DNA of 64,000 nucleotides from Microvirga antarctica (GCF_017921815.1 NZ_JAGEMM010000002.1:558001-622000), one strand, 5' to 3'. Shown: positions 44,929 to 55,315, counted from the first letter of the stretch. Numbers and translations are program-made. The notes: generated from the sequence alone by a model not told the origin.

Positions 44929-45858
44929 ATGCTGGATGACGGCAAGTTCGACGAGGACGAGCTGCGGATCGTTCGTCGCGCCTTTGCTCGCCAGATGCTG
45001 GCTGTCGGGGGCATCGTCCATGACCCTGGCCTTGAAGATGCATTTGCCAGCGTTCCGCGGGAGATGTTTGTGGGGGAGGCGCCCTGGCAGTTCATTTCCC
45101 GCCTCGGTTACCAGGAGCTTGCTTCGCGCGATCCGGCGGCCGTCTATCAGGACATCAATATCGGGCTTCGCGCGGATCGCGGCGTCAATAACGGCTCGCC
45201 ATCGCTTCATGCCAGATGGCTGCACGCGGCAGGCGTTCAGCGCGGGGATCGGGTTGCTCATATCGGCGCTGGAACCGGCTACTACACGGCGATCCTCGCC
45301 CATCTCGTAGGAGATGCGGGGCACGTGCTGGCCGTTGAATGCGATGCCGACCTGGCCCACCGCGCAAGGCGCAATCTCGCCACCGCCCGGAATGTCACCC
45401 TGGTCGAGGGCGATGGTGCGGTGTGGCCGCGTGAACCGGTGGACGTCGTCTATGTCAACTTCGCCGCCATGGCTCCCGCAGAATGCTGGATCGAGACTCT
45501 GAAGTCGGGCGGTCGATTGATTTTCCCTCTCGGCGTGCCCCGGCCGAACCGGACCCCCACGGGAGGATCTCATACGCTCTATGGGGCAGGGTTGCGGATC
45601 TCGCGGGAAGACAACGGCTATGCGGCGGGGTGGCTCGGGCCGGCGTCCTTCGTGTGCGCGGAAGGCTCTCTCGCCGAGCGCAGCGCGGCCACGGCCCTCA
45701 CGGCGGCCTTTCAGAAGGGCGGCATTGAATTCGTCGGCAGTCTTATCTGGAAGACGCCAGCTCCGGTCGGACGCTGTTGGTATGTGGGGCCCGACTGGGC
45801 CCTGAGCTACGATGCCGCCCCGTCCGCGAACCCGAGTGGGCCGCCTATCCGGTCCTGA
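44929..45858 (+). CDS. Protein-L-isoaspartate methyltransferase-like protein
   Basis: A 309-residue SAM-dependent methyltransferase. FVGEAPW from the PIMT start region, the SAM motif VAHIGAGTGYYTAILAHLVG, and VLAVECDADLAHRARRNL are clear. The segment where true PIMTs have TISQPYIVA is NNGSPSLHARWL, so substrate recognition probably differs, and the protein is about 90 residues longer at its C-terminus than E. coli Pcm. AAGGAG precedes the ATG at 44929; the frame extends further upstream but without homology. It converges on opgH with eight bases between stops. Repair of isoaspartate is plausible but not certain. Confidence 0.75.
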   Translation: MLDDGKFDEDELRIVRRAFARQMLAVGGIVHDPGLEDAFASVPREMFVGEAPWQFISRLGYQELASRDPAAVYQDINIGLRADRGVNNGSPSLHARWLHAAGVQRGDRVAHIGAGTGYYTAILAHLVGDAGHVLAVECDADLAHRARRNLATARNVTLVEGDGAVWPREPVDVVYVNFAAMAPAECWIETLKSGGRLIFPLGVPRPNRTPTGGSHTLYGAGLRISREDNGYAAGWLGPASFVCAEGSLAERSAATALTAAFQKGGIEFVGSLIWKTPAPVGRCWYVGPDWALSYDAAPSANPSGPPIRS

Positions 45859-45866
45859 TCCCGCTG

Positions 45867-48056
45867 CTATTCGGCGGCCCTTGCCAGCTCAGGCGCGGCC
45901 TGCTTGAGCTGGACCAGCCGCTCGAGCAGGGCTGAATCCCGCATGACCACCATGCGCTCCTTGGGTTTGAGCCAGACAAGCGCGTCCTCGATGCTCTCCG
46001 CGTCGCTGAGCTTGGCCTCGGCAAGCGCCCGCTCCGTCTCGATCTCGCCGCGACGACGGGGTGTCGCGGGCGGCAGCATTTCCGCATGCCGGGCGCGCAG
46101 GCCTGCATCCGCATAGAGCGCTGCCAGGCCGTCCTTGTCGTCGAAATCGAACGTCGCGTTGCGCAGCTGCAGGGCATTGGCGCGGGTGGCGATCGGCGGA
46201 GGGGTATGCTCCTCCGGCGTCATCAGCAGACCGAGCCGCTTCAGGGCGAGACCCGCCCCGAGCTGCCCGCTGAGCCAAGACAGGGGAATGGCCAGCAAAA
46301 GGCCGAGGATGGTCGGGGACATCCAGAGGAACAGCGAGGTGGCGATGAGAAAGGCCGAAATTCCCGCAAGGGCGCCCAGGACCGTGTGCGACCGGTGGCG
46401 CCGGACGATGTCCTTGAACGGAATGGAGCCGTCATCGCGTCGTTGCGGCTGCCAGCCGGTGTCGCGGCCGAGCAGAATCTGGAACACCGAGCCCGACTGG
46501 ATAAGCATCAGGATCGGGGCGAGCAGCGCCGACAGGATCATTTCGAGAATGGCCGAGATCACGAGCCTGATGGCCCCGCCCGAGGCGCGGCGGTCGTTCC
46601 CTCGCACCAGCATCAGGATGAGGCCGAAGATCTTGGGCGCGAGCAGGATCCCCATGGTGATGGCAAACAGCATCAACGCGCGTTCGGGATCGAACCGCGG
46701 CCAGACAGGGTAGAGGCGGAAGTCACGGGCGAAATATTCAGGCCGGATGTAGGTTGTCTGAAGGACGAGCGCGATACCGACGATCAACTGGAAGAGCCAG
46801 AACGGCGAGGCGAGATAGGACATGATCCCGGTCGCGAAATGCTGTCGGGTCGGCCATTTCAGCCCCTTCGCGCCGATCACGCGCGTATGCTGCAGATTGC
46901 CCTGGCACCAGCGCCGGTCGCGGGCCGAGAGGTCGATCAGCGAGGGCGGGCTCTCCTCGAAGGAACCGCCGAGATCCGCCAGCATGTAGACGTCCCAGCC
47001 GGCGCGCCGGAGGAGGGCCGCCTCGACGAAGTCGTGGCTGAGGATGTGGCCGCCGAGCGGAGGCTTGCCCTTCAGATCAGGCAGGCCGCCCTGGGCGGCA
47101 AATGCCTCGGTGCGGATGATGGCATTGTGGCCCCAGTAATTGCCGTCCCGGCCCATCCAGACCGACAATCCGGTGGCGATCACGGGTCCGGTGACCCGGG
47201 CAGCGAATTGCTGCAGGCGGGCAAAAAGGGTGTTGCGGTTGATGATCAACGGCAGCGACTGGATGATCCCCGCATCGGGATCGGCTTCCATGGCGCCGGC
47301 CAGGCGCACGATGCAGTCGCCGGTCATCAGGCTGTCGGCATCGAGCACCAGCGTGTGCTCGTAATGCCCGCCCCAGCGCTTGACGAAATCCGCGATGTTG
47401 CCGGCCTTGCGGTGGTGGTTCTTTTCCCGGTGCCGATAATAGAACCGCGCGTCCGGCCCCAGTCTGTCGCGCAGGGCGAGGAAGGCGCGCTCTTCCGCGA
47501 TCCAGGCATCCGGATCGGTGGTGTCGGACAGGATGAAATAGTCGAAATTCGCGCCGAGGCCAGTTGCCTCGACGGATTCATAGATCGCCTCGAGGGCCGC
47601 GTAGGTCCGTGACGTCTGCTCGTTATAGACGGGCATGACCACGGCAGTGCGATGGGACAGGCTCGCCGGCATCCCCATGGGGGCCCGTCGTGTCGTGAGC
47701 AGCGTCACGAAGCCGAGCACCGCGCTGGTGAAGGCTACCGCGATCCAGGAGAAATTGACCGTGAAGAGTGCGACCAGGACCCACTGGAGGACAGTGGTGC
47801 GGCTGATCGACACCACCTGGTACATCTCGTAGGTGCCAAAGGCGGTGAGCAGCAGCCCGCCGCCGAACACGAACAGGCGCGCGAGCTGCGTCCGCGCCTT
47901 CGAGCGATCGACAACGGGTTTGCGCTCCTGCGATGCGGACCAGCGCCGCAGAGATTGCGTGGGCATCTCCAGACGGCACTCAGGGGGCATGACGGGCTCG
48001 GACCGCGAGGCGGTCGGACCAGGTTCGGGACTCAGGGTGTCCAACGATAAAGCCAT
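45867..48056 (-). CDS. opgH: Periplasmic glucan glucosyltransferase
   Basis: A 729-residue inner-membrane GT2 enzyme. After about 60 cytoplasmic residues come two helices, then the catalytic domain with RTAVVMPVYNEQT, FVLDADSLMTGD-type DxD (LVLDADSLMTGD) and the Q-x-x-R-W element within DRRWCQGNLQH near residue 380, then four to five more helices. It polymerises UDP-glucose into beta-1,2-linked osmoregulated periplasmic glucan and moves it across the membrane. Its start overlaps the end of opgG by 25 bases, so both are translated together. C-terminus is cytoplasmic and less conserved. Confidence 0.93.
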   Translation of the reverse strand: MALSLDTLSPEPGPTASRSEPVMPPECRLEMPTQSLRRWSASQERKPVVDRSKARTQLARLFVFGGGLLLTAFGTYEMYQVVSISRTTVLQWVLVALFTVNFSWIAVAFTSAVLGFVTLLTTRRAPMGMPASLSHRTAVVMPVYNEQTSRTYAALEAIYESVEATGLGANFDYFILSDTTDPDAWIAEERAFLALRDRLGPDARFYYRHREKNHHRKAGNIADFVKRWGGHYEHTLVLDADSLMTGDCIVRLAGAMEADPDAGIIQSLPLIINRNTLFARLQQFAARVTGPVIATGLSVWMGRDGNYWGHNAIIRTEAFAAQGGLPDLKGKPPLGGHILSHDFVEAALLRRAGWDVYMLADLGGSFEESPPSLIDLSARDRRWCQGNLQHTRVIGAKGLKWPTRQHFATGIMSYLASPFWLFQLIVGIALVLQTTYIRPEYFARDFRLYPVWPRFDPERALMLFAITMGILLAPKIFGLILMLVRGNDRRASGGAIRLVISAILEMILSALLAPILMLIQSGSVFQILLGRDTGWQPQRRDDGSIPFKDIVRRHRSHTVLGALAGISAFLIATSLFLWMSPTILGLLLAIPLSWLSGQLGAGLALKRLGLLMTPEEHTPPPIATRANALQLRNATFDFDDKDGLAALYADAGLRARHAEMLPPATPRRRGEIETERALAEAKLSDAESIEDALVWLKPKERMVVMRDSALLERLVQLKQAAPELARAAE

Positions 48057-49603
48057 GTCTCGCTAATCGGTTTTCCGCCAGCTTCGAGGATCAAGCGCAT
48101 TTCACACGCGTTTTCATTGCCCGGGTCAAGCTCGAATACGACGCGGACAGCCTTTCGCTCGGGGTAGGACCACAGCTTGAGATTCTGGAAGACGCCCGGC
48201 CCCACCGTCAAGACCGACCTGAGGTCCTGGGCCGGGGCCTCGCCGAGGGCGTCGCCGGAGAATTCAACGGCGAATCGACGCTTGCGGCCGCTGGTGCCCC
48301 GCCCGATGCGGGTGCTGACGACGGTGGCGAGCGGCGGGCGCTCCGGCGGCGTCCAGCACCAGTATTGCCGATAGGCGAAGGGCACTTCGCTGCCGGCCGC
48401 CATGGGCGCTTTCGGCCGCCAATAGGTCAGGATGTTGTCGTTGATTTCCGCATCGGTCGGGATCTCGAGGAGCTGCACGCTCCCCAGGTCCCAATCGCCC
48501 AGCGGCTCGATCCACAGGCTCGGACGGCGCTCGAACCGTTGGTCGTCATCCTGGAACGTCTCGAAGGCGCGGTCGCGCTGGAGCAGGCCGAAGCCCTTCG
48601 GCGATTGGTCGACAAAGGCGGAAATCTGCAGCGTGTCGGGATTTTGCAGCGGCCGCCAGAGCCATTCGCCCTTGCCGTTGAGCATCTGGAGCCCTGTCGA
48701 TTCGTAGACGGCCGGACGGATATCGTCAGCGTTCGAGCGGTCATTGGGCCCGTGAAAGTACGTCGATCCGATCCCGCCGAGGCCCACGTGCTCCAGATTG
48801 ACCCGCGGGAAGAGCGTGGTTTCCACGTCCACGATGGTCATGTCGCCGGGGCGGAACGTCATGCGGATTGCGCCGCTGGTCGATTCGGAATCGATCACGC
48901 CATGGATGGTGATGCTGGTGCTGCCGACCGGCGGCCGCTCCAGCCAGAAGGCGCGGAAGATCGGGAACTCCTCGCCCTTCGGGTCGGCAGGTTTGAGGGT
49001 CAGCGCACGGGCGATGGCACCGAAATTCTGGCCCCGCGCGATGGCGCGAAAGAAGGTTGCGCCCTGGATGATCGCGAAGTCGAACGGCTTGCCGTCGCCG
49101 GCGGTGGAGATCAGGCGGAAGCCCGAATAACCCACGTCGCCGAGATTGTTCGGGAGGTTGATCTTGCCGTAATCGAATTGCGTCGGGTCATAGGACACGC
49201 GCCGCACGATGCCGTCCTCGACGATGAACAGATCGATGGCGTTGGCGAACACAAAGCCGCGATGGAGGGGCTCGAAGGCGATTCCGCGGCCATCCGCGCC
49301 CCAGATCGGCGGACGTTGGGATTTGATCGCCACGTACTGATCGTAATCCAGTTTCGAAAACGCATCCGGCAGGTCGTTGGGGACGGGAACGAACGGTTTG
49401 CGCGAAATCTGGCGCGCGAGGTTCATGACAATCGCCGAATCGAAGCGTTGGCCCTCGCCGAGGGTGGTCTGGATGATCGCGGGCGGCGTTTGAGCCCGGG
49501 CGCTCGACGCGTAAGCTGCTCCCGCGACGGTCGCGCCAAGATAGGCCAGCATGTCGCGCCGGCGAGGATGGAAAGGGGACGGACCCCTAGGCAATACCGG
49601 CAC
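48032..49603 (-). CDS. opgG: Periplasmic glucan biosynthesis protein (OpgG/OpgD type)
   Basis: A 523-residue periplasmic protein of the MdoG family. The N-terminus FHPRRRDMLAYLGATVAGAAYASSARAQ carries a twin-arginine motif (RRRDML), the feature of OpgD rather than Sec-exported OpgG. FDYGKINLPNNLGDVGYSGFRL (core LPNNLGDVGYSG) and RTLSPGDMT-like TFRPGDMTIVDVE blocks match the family beta-sandwich. It acts on the nascent glucan made by OpgH, for branching or release. It is upstream of opgH on the same strand and overlaps it. I keep opgG as symbol, since opgD is equally possible. Confidence 0.9.
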   Translation of the reverse strand: MPVLPRGPSPFHPRRRDMLAYLGATVAGAAYASSARAQTPPAIIQTTLGEGQRFDSAIVMNLARQISRKPFVPVPNDLPDAFSKLDYDQYVAIKSQRPPIWGADGRGIAFEPLHRGFVFANAIDLFIVEDGIVRRVSYDPTQFDYGKINLPNNLGDVGYSGFRLISTAGDGKPFDFAIIQGATFFRAIARGQNFGAIARALTLKPADPKGEEFPIFRAFWLERPPVGSTSITIHGVIDSESTSGAIRMTFRPGDMTIVDVETTLFPRVNLEHVGLGGIGSTYFHGPNDRSNADDIRPAVYESTGLQMLNGKGEWLWRPLQNPDTLQISAFVDQSPKGFGLLQRDRAFETFQDDDQRFERRPSLWIEPLGDWDLGSVQLLEIPTDAEINDNILTYWRPKAPMAAGSEVPFAYRQYWCWTPPERPPLATVVSTRIGRGTSGRKRRFAVEFSGDALGEAPAQDLRSVLTVGPGVFQNLKLWSYPERKAVRVVFELDPGNENACEMRLILEAGGKPISETWLYRWTP

Positions 49604-49784
49604 GATGATACTCTTGTCCGAACGGAGGCCATTCAGCCCATTGATTGATGGCCGTACATATCAGCAATCACGGGCGCGAAGTAAACGAGTTGGTGAGTGA
49701 TCCTGGCAATTTGTGGGCAAGACGTTGCAGGGGAGCCCGTTTGTAAGGTAGCTCCCTGTCAAAGCATCGTTGGACCGACACCTG

Positions 49785-51161
49785 ATGACGAACGCAAGCG
49801 CTTCCCCCCAAGAGACTGCACGCAGCTGCCTGGCGATCGTTCTGGCCGCCGGAGAGGGCACCCGGATGCGCTCCGGCCGCTCGAAGGTTCTTCACGAGAT
49901 CGCCAATCGGTCGATGCTCGGCCACGTGCTGGCAGCGGTGCAGGATGCCGGAGCGACTGCGGTGGCGGTCGTCGTCGGGCCTGACAGCGAGATGGTGGCG
50001 GCAGAGGCCACTCGCCACGCGGACGGAGCCGAGATTTTCGTGCAGCGGGAGCGTCTTGGGACCGGCCACGCGGTCCTCATGGCGCGCGACGCCCTCCAGC
50101 GCGAGGAAAATGACGTCATCATCGTCTATGCGGATACGCCCCTCGTCAGCACCGTGACCCTCGCCCAGTTGCGCGAACCCTTGGCGCGCGGCGCGGCGGT
50201 GGTGTCCCTCGGGTTCGAGGCGCGCGATCCCACCGGCTACGGGCGGCTGATTCTGGAGGACGACGAACTGGTCGACATCCGCGAGCACAAGGATGCGAGC
50301 GAGGCCGAGCGGGAGATCACCCTGTGCAACGGAGGCCTGATGGCCCTGCGCGGCGATGTGGCGCTCGCCATCCTCGACAAGATCGGCAATGCCAACGCCA
50401 AGGGCGAATACTATCTCACCGACGCGGTGGCGATCGCGCGCCAGCAGGGCCACCGCGCGGCAGTCGTGGTCGTGCCGGAAGAGGAAGTTCACGGCGTCAA
50501 TGATCGGGCCCAGCTCGCGGATGCGGAGCGGATGATCCAGGGCCGGTTGCGCAAAGCCGCAATGGTGTCCGGGGTGACGCTGGTCGCGCCCGAGACCGTC
50601 TTCTTCAGTCACGACACGCGCCTGGGCGGGGATGTCCTGGTCGAGCCGCATGTGGTGTTCGGCCCCGGCGTCACCGTCGACACGGGCGCGGTCATTCATA
50701 GTTTCAGCCATCTCGAGGGGGCGCACATCGCCGCCCAGGCCGCGATCGGGCCGTTTGCCCGGCTTCGGCCCGGCGCCGAGATCGGCGTGAAGGCCAAGGT
50801 CGGCAATTTCGTCGAGATCAAGAATGCGGTCGTGGGCGAGGGCGCGAAGGTCAATCATCTGACCTATGTGGGCGATGCCGGCATCGGCGCTGGCGCGAAT
50901 ATCGGCGCCGGGGCCATCACCTGCAACTATGACGGGTTTTCGAAGTACCGCACGGAGATCGGGCAGGGCGCTTTCGTCGGCTCGAACGTCTCCCTTGTCG
51001 CGCCAATCCGGATCGGCGCCGGTGCCTTTGTTGGCTCTGGCTCGGTGGTGACAGAGGACGTGCCGGACGGCGCGCTGGCGCTGGGCCGGGGCCGGCAGGT
51101 CACGAAGGCCGGCTGGGCGACGGCGTTTCGCGAGGCCGCCCTGGCGGCGAAAAAGAAATGA
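49785..51161 (+). CDS. glmU: Bifunctional GlmU, UDP-GlcNAc synthesis
   Basis: A 458-residue bifunctional enzyme of usual length. The N-terminal uridyltransferase has [24 protein letters not shown]; the middle joins to a left-handed beta-helix of hexapeptide repeats ([32 protein letters not shown] and following), ending with [26 protein letters not shown], which contains the acetyltransferase active site (core TCNYDG). It acetylates glucosamine-1-phosphate and adds UMP, giving UDP-GlcNAc for wall and surface glycans. ATG at 49785; a TTG at 49770 would add five residues. It precedes glmS. Confidence 0.95.
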   Translation: MTNASASPQETARSCLAIVLAAGEGTRMRSGRSKVLHEIANRSMLGHVLAAVQDAGATAVAVVVGPDSEMVAAEATRHADGAEIFVQRERLGTGHAVLMARDALQREENDVIIVYADTPLVSTVTLAQLREPLARGAAVVSLGFEARDPTGYGRLILEDDELVDIREHKDASEAEREITLCNGGLMALRGDVALAILDKIGNANAKGEYYLTDAVAIARQQGHRAAVVVVPEEEVHGVNDRAQLADAERMIQGRLRKAAMVSGVTLVAPETVFFSHDTRLGGDVLVEPHVVFGPGVTVDTGAVIHSFSHLEGAHIAAQAAIGPFARLRPGAEIGVKAKVGNFVEIKNAVVGEGAKVNHLTYVGDAGIGAGANIGAGAITCNYDGFSKYRTEIGQGAFVGSNVSLVAPIRIGAGAFVGSGSVVTEDVPDGALALGRGRQVTKAGWATAFREAALAAKKK

Positions 51162-51284
51162 TTCCGGTCCCTCGAACCTCTGTCACAATCCGTCACGCAA
51201 GTTGATGCGAGATGACTTGGTGCCCGCTGCGGCACCGCGATAAGCTTAATCGGCGAGACGTGCGCCAGAAAGACGCTCCGACCC

Positions 51285-53111
51285 ATGTGTGGAATCGTAG
51301 GAATTATCGGGAACCAGCAGGTGGCCGAGCAGATCGTCGAGGCCCTCAAGCGTCTCGAATATCGGGGCTACGATTCGGCGGGCGTCGCCACGCTGGAGGA
51401 CGGTGTCCTCGACCGGCGTCGGGCTGAGGGCAAGTTACGCAATCTGGAGGCCAAACTCGCCGCCTCGCCCCTGCCGGGCATGATCGGAATCGGCCATACC
51501 CGCTGGGCGACCCACGGCAAGCCCAACGAGACCAACGCTCATCCCCACGCCACCGACAAGCTCGCCGTCGTCCATAACGGCATCATCGAGAATTTCCGCG
51601 AGCTGAAGACAGGCCTGGAAGCCAAGGGCATCCGGTTCCAGACCGAAACCGATACCGAGGTCGTGGCGCAACTCGTCACCTATGAGATGCATCAGGGCCG
51701 CGGCCCCATCGAGGCCGTGGCCGTGACCCTGCCGCGTCTGCGGGGCGCGTTTGCGTTGGGCTTCATCTTCGCCGGCGAAGACGATCTGATGATCGGTGCC
51801 CGGCACGGGGCGCCGCTGGCGATCGGTTACGGTCACGGGGAGAATTATCTCGGCTCGGATGCCTTGGCGCTCGCGCCGTTTACCGACGAGGTCGCCTATC
51901 TTGACGACGGCGACTGGGCGATCCTCAATCGCAAGGGCGTCGACATCCGCGATGCGGACGGCCACATGGTCCACCGGACACGGCACAAGATCGTCACCGG
52001 GTCGTTCCTGGCCGACAAGGGCAACCACCGGCATTTCATGGTGAAGGAGATCCACGAGCAGCCGGAAGTCGTTGGTCGCACGCTCGCCCATTACGTGAAC
52101 TTCACGGCCGGACGTGTTGAATTACCTTTCGAATTGCCGTTCGACTTCAAGGATCTCAAGCGCATTTCGATCTCGGCCTGTGGGACCGCTTATCTCGCCG
52201 GTCTGGTGTCCAAATACTGGTTCGAAAAGCTGGCGCGCATCCCCGTCGAGATCGATGTGGCGTCGGAATTCCGCTACCGCGAGGCGCCCCTCGACCCCGG
52301 AAGTCTCGCGCTGTTCGTGTCGCAATCCGGCGAGACCGCCGACACGCTCGCCTCCCTGCGCTATGCCAGCGCCGAGCAGCAGCACACGATCTGCGTGGTC
52401 AACGTGCCCACCTCCACGATGGCGCGCGAGAGCGACGTCGTGGCCTCGACCCTGGCAGGTGTCGAGATCGGGGTTGCGTCCACCAAGGCCTTCACCTGCC
52501 AGCTCACGGTTCTGCTCTGTCTTGCCATCGCGGCCGGACGGGCGCGGGGCACCTTGTCGGCGGAGGCGGAAAAAGAACTGGTCGATGCCCTGATCGGCGT
52601 GCCCGGCCTGATGAGCGAGGCGATCAAGCGCGAGCACCAGCTCGAGATGCTGGCGCGGGAATTGTCCAAGGCCAAGGACGTGCTCTATCTCGGCCGCGGC
52701 ACCTCGTATCCGCTCGCGCTCGAAGGAGCGCTGAAACTCAAGGAAATCTCCTACATCCACGCCGAGGGTTATGCGGCGGGCGAACTCAAGCACGGGCCGA
52801 TCGCGCTGATCGACGAGACGATGCCGGTGATCGTGATCGCACCGCATGATGCCGTGTTCGAGAAGACCGTGTCGAACATGCAGGAGGTCGCCGCCCGTGG
52901 CGGCCGCATCATCCTGATCACCGACGAGGCCGGCGCAATGGAGACCGACCTGGAAACCATGGCGACCATCGTCATGCCCTCAGCCCATCCGGTCGTCGCC
53001 CCCATCGTCCATTCGATCCCGATCCAGCTTCTCGCTTACCACACGGCGGTTTTCATGGGGAAGGACGTGGACCAGCCGCGCAACCTCGCGAAATCCGTGA
53101 CGGTGGAGTAG
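51285..53111 (+). CDS. glmS: Glutamine-fructose-6-phosphate aminotransferase
   Basis: A 608-residue enzyme with the normal length. MCGIVGIIG places the catalytic Cys directly after the start Met. The glutaminase domain also has GHTRWATHG and NGIIENF; the isomerase half has two SIS domains (ACGTAYLAGLVSKYWFEKLA; SQSGETADTLASLRYA; core CGTAY and SQSGETADT). It makes glucosamine-6-phosphate from fructose-6-phosphate and glutamine, feeding GlmU. It lies 123 bases after glmU; I see no riboswitch-like element. Its stop is three bases from the convergent recG. Confidence 0.96.
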   Translation: MCGIVGIIGNQQVAEQIVEALKRLEYRGYDSAGVATLEDGVLDRRRAEGKLRNLEAKLAASPLPGMIGIGHTRWATHGKPNETNAHPHATDKLAVVHNGIIENFRELKTGLEAKGIRFQTETDTEVVAQLVTYEMHQGRGPIEAVAVTLPRLRGAFALGFIFAGEDDLMIGARHGAPLAIGYGHGENYLGSDALALAPFTDEVAYLDDGDWAILNRKGVDIRDADGHMVHRTRHKIVTGSFLADKGNHRHFMVKEIHEQPEVVGRTLAHYVNFTAGRVELPFELPFDFKDLKRISISACGTAYLAGLVSKYWFEKLARIPVEIDVASEFRYREAPLDPGSLALFVSQSGETADTLASLRYASAEQQHTICVVNVPTSTMARESDVVASTLAGVEIGVASTKAFTCQLTVLLCLAIAAGRARGTLSAEAEKELVDALIGVPGLMSEAIKREHQLEMLARELSKAKDVLYLGRGTSYPLALEGALKLKEISYIHAEGYAAGELKHGPIALIDETMPVIVIAPHDAVFEKTVSNMQEVAARGGRIILITDEAGAMETDLETMATIVMPSAHPVVAPIVHSIPIQLLAYHTAVFMGKDVDQPRNLAKSVTVE

Positions 53112-53114
53112 CCG

Positions 53115-55232
53115 TTACCCCGCCCGCAGCAGGCGGATCGCAGCGTCCCGCTCGAAGAGATAGAGAAGCACCCGAAGCGCCTGCCCGCGCTCGCTCGTCA
53201 GATCGGCGTCCCGGTCCACCACGAGACGGGCATCGTCCCGGGCGGCGGCCAACAGATCCGCGTCGCTCTCGAGGCGGGCGAGTCGGAAGCCGGGGAGGCC
53301 GGATTGGCGGGTGCCCAGCACCTCGCCCTCGCCGCGCAGGCGCAGGTCCTCTTCGGCGATGCGGAAGCCGTCCTCGGTCTCGCGCATCATTTCGAGCCGT
53401 GCCTGCGCCGTCTGTCCGAGCGGGCCCTTGTAGAGCAGAAGACAGGTCGAGGCCCGCGCCCCCCGGCCGATCCGGCCGCGGAGCTGATGCAACTGGGCGA
53501 GCCCGAACCGCTCCGCGTGTTCGATGACCATGATGGTGGCCTGAGGCACGTCGACGCCGACCTCGATCACTGTCGTGGAGACGAGGATCTTCGTCTCGCC
53601 AGAGGAAAAGCGCTCCATGGCGGCGTCCTTGTCGCGCCCGGGCAGCTTGCCGTGGATCAGGCCGACACACTCACCGAAGATCATGCGCAGCTGCTCGTAG
53701 CGTTCCTCGGCCGCCGCGAGGTCGAGGGATTCCGATTCACCCACGAGGGGGCAGACCCAATAGACCTGATCGCCTGACGCGATGGCGCGCCCGATGCCGC
53801 CAACGACTTCATCCAGCCTGTCGATGGAGATGAGCTTGGTGGCGATCGGCTTGCGGCCCGCCGGCTTCTCGTCCAGCACCGAGACGTCCATGTCGCCGAA
53901 ATAGGTCAGCGCCAGCGTGCGCGGGATCGGCGTCGCGGTCATGACGAGGATGTCGACGGCTTCGCCCTTGGCGCCGAGCGCCAGACGCTGATGGACGCCG
54001 AAGCGATGCTGCTCGTCCACCACCGCGACGCCGAGGTCGTGGAACACGACGCCCTCCTGGAACAGCGCGTGGGTGCCGACGACGATCTGGATTGTCCCGT
54101 CGCTGAGACCTGCGAGCACGGCCTTGCGCTCCGCGCCCTTGTCCCGGCCGGTGAGCAGGGCGAGTGAGAGCCCGGCCTCGCGGGCCATCGGAGCGATGCG
54201 CTCGAAATGCTGGCGCGCCAGAATTTCCGTCGGGGCCATCAGCGCCGCCTGTCGGCCTGCCTCGATGGCGCTCGCCATAGCGAGCAGACCCACCACCGTC
54301 TTGCCCGAGCCCACATCGCCCTGCAGCAGCCGCAGCATTTTCTTGTCCGACACGAGATCCTGCCGGATATCGGCGATCGCCTGTTCCTGCGCGCCGGTGA
54401 GGCCGAAGGGCAGGAGGTCCCGCAGCCGCGCGACGAGACGCCCGTCGCCGGCATTGACCCGGCCCGGAAGCCGCCGCATGCGGCTTCTGACCAGCGCAAG
54501 AGCGAGCTGGGAGGCCAGCAGCTCATCATAGGCCAGTCGTCGGCGGGGAACGGATTTGGCGAGCACGTCCTCCGTCAGCGCCTTGGCGTCGTCGGGACGA
54601 TGGAGGGCGGCCAGCGCCTCATGGAAGGGCGGCGAGCCGTTTCGGCGCAGGAACGCCGCGTCCTGCCATTCGGGCAGGACCGGCACCTTGGCGAGCGCCG
54701 CGTTCATGTAGCGCCCGACCATGCGGGAGGACAGGCCCTCCGTCAGGCCGTAGATCGCCTCGACGGCCGGAAGCTCGGCAAGTCCGCGCTCGTCCAGCAC
54801 CCGGTCGGGATGCACCATCTGCCGCATGCCCTCCCACATCTCGATCTTGCCCGAAATGTAGCGGCGTTCGCCCAGCGGCAGCAGTTTCTCCAGGCGTCCC
54901 TTGTGGCCGTTGAAGAAGGCCAGCGTGATGTCGCCGGTCGCATCCTCCACCACGACCCGGTGGGGTCCGCGGCGGCCGGGCGGGGGCGGGCGATGGGAAG
55001 CGACGGTGACGGAGAGCGTCACCGGCTCGCCGACCGGCGCGTCGGCGATGGCGCCTCTCAATTCCCGGGCGATCCCGCTGGTGGGCAGGTGAAACAAGAG
55101 GTCCGCCACGCGGGCAGGGCGGCCCGGCTCACCCAGCAGCCGGTCCAGCAGCGGGGCGATCTTGGGCCCGACACCCGCAAGCGTATGCGCCGGCGCGAAG
55201 AGCGGATCGAGAATGAAAGGGCGCAATGACAT
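53115..55232 (-). CDS. recG: ATP-dependent DNA helicase RecG
   Basis: A 705-residue superfamily 2 helicase. The N-terminal wedge (OB-fold) domain includes YISGKIEMWEGMRQMVHPD; helicase motifs are motif I GDVGSGKTVVGLLA, motif Ia MAPTEILARQH, motif II DEQH (VVDEQHRFGVHQR), motif III MTATPIPRTLAL, and motif VI QLRGRIGRG. It reverses stalled replication forks and processes Holliday junctions. It converges on glmS and is divergent from sdhE, with 83 bases between their starts. Confidence 0.95.
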   Translation of the reverse strand: MSLRPFILDPLFAPAHTLAGVGPKIAPLLDRLLGEPGRPARVADLLFHLPTSGIARELRGAIADAPVGEPVTLSVTVASHRPPPPGRRGPHRVVVEDATGDITLAFFNGHKGRLEKLLPLGERRYISGKIEMWEGMRQMVHPDRVLDERGLAELPAVEAIYGLTEGLSSRMVGRYMNAALAKVPVLPEWQDAAFLRRNGSPPFHEALAALHRPDDAKALTEDVLAKSVPRRRLAYDELLASQLALALVRSRMRRLPGRVNAGDGRLVARLRDLLPFGLTGAQEQAIADIRQDLVSDKKMLRLLQGDVGSGKTVVGLLAMASAIEAGRQAALMAPTEILARQHFERIAPMAREAGLSLALLTGRDKGAERKAVLAGLSDGTIQIVVGTHALFQEGVVFHDLGVAVVDEQHRFGVHQRLALGAKGEAVDILVMTATPIPRTLALTYFGDMDVSVLDEKPAGRKPIATKLISIDRLDEVVGGIGRAIASGDQVYWVCPLVGESESLDLAAAEERYEQLRMIFGECVGLIHGKLPGRDKDAAMERFSSGETKILVSTTVIEVGVDVPQATIMVIEHAERFGLAQLHQLRGRIGRGARASTCLLLYKGPLGQTAQARLEMMRETEDGFRIAEEDLRLRGEGEVLGTRQSGLPGFRLARLESDADLLAAARDDARLVVDRDADLTSERGQALRVLLYLFERDAAIRLLRAG

Positions 55233-55315
55233 TCAAACGGGTGGCAAGATGAGTGAGGGCGGTTATATAGCCGCAATGCCGCCTGAAGGCGACGCCCTTG
55301 TCCCGGAGCCATGTC

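Noticed and set aside
46086-47612. 508-residue + strand frame opposite opgH
   Set aside because: Antisense shadow of the glucosyltransferase; composition dominated by Arg, Gly, Asp and Gln without structure.
51162-51284. glmU-glmS spacer as a possible glmS ribozyme
   Set aside because: The spacer is only 123 bases and shows none of the conserved ribozyme core; the ribozyme is known from Gram-positive bacteria, not this group.
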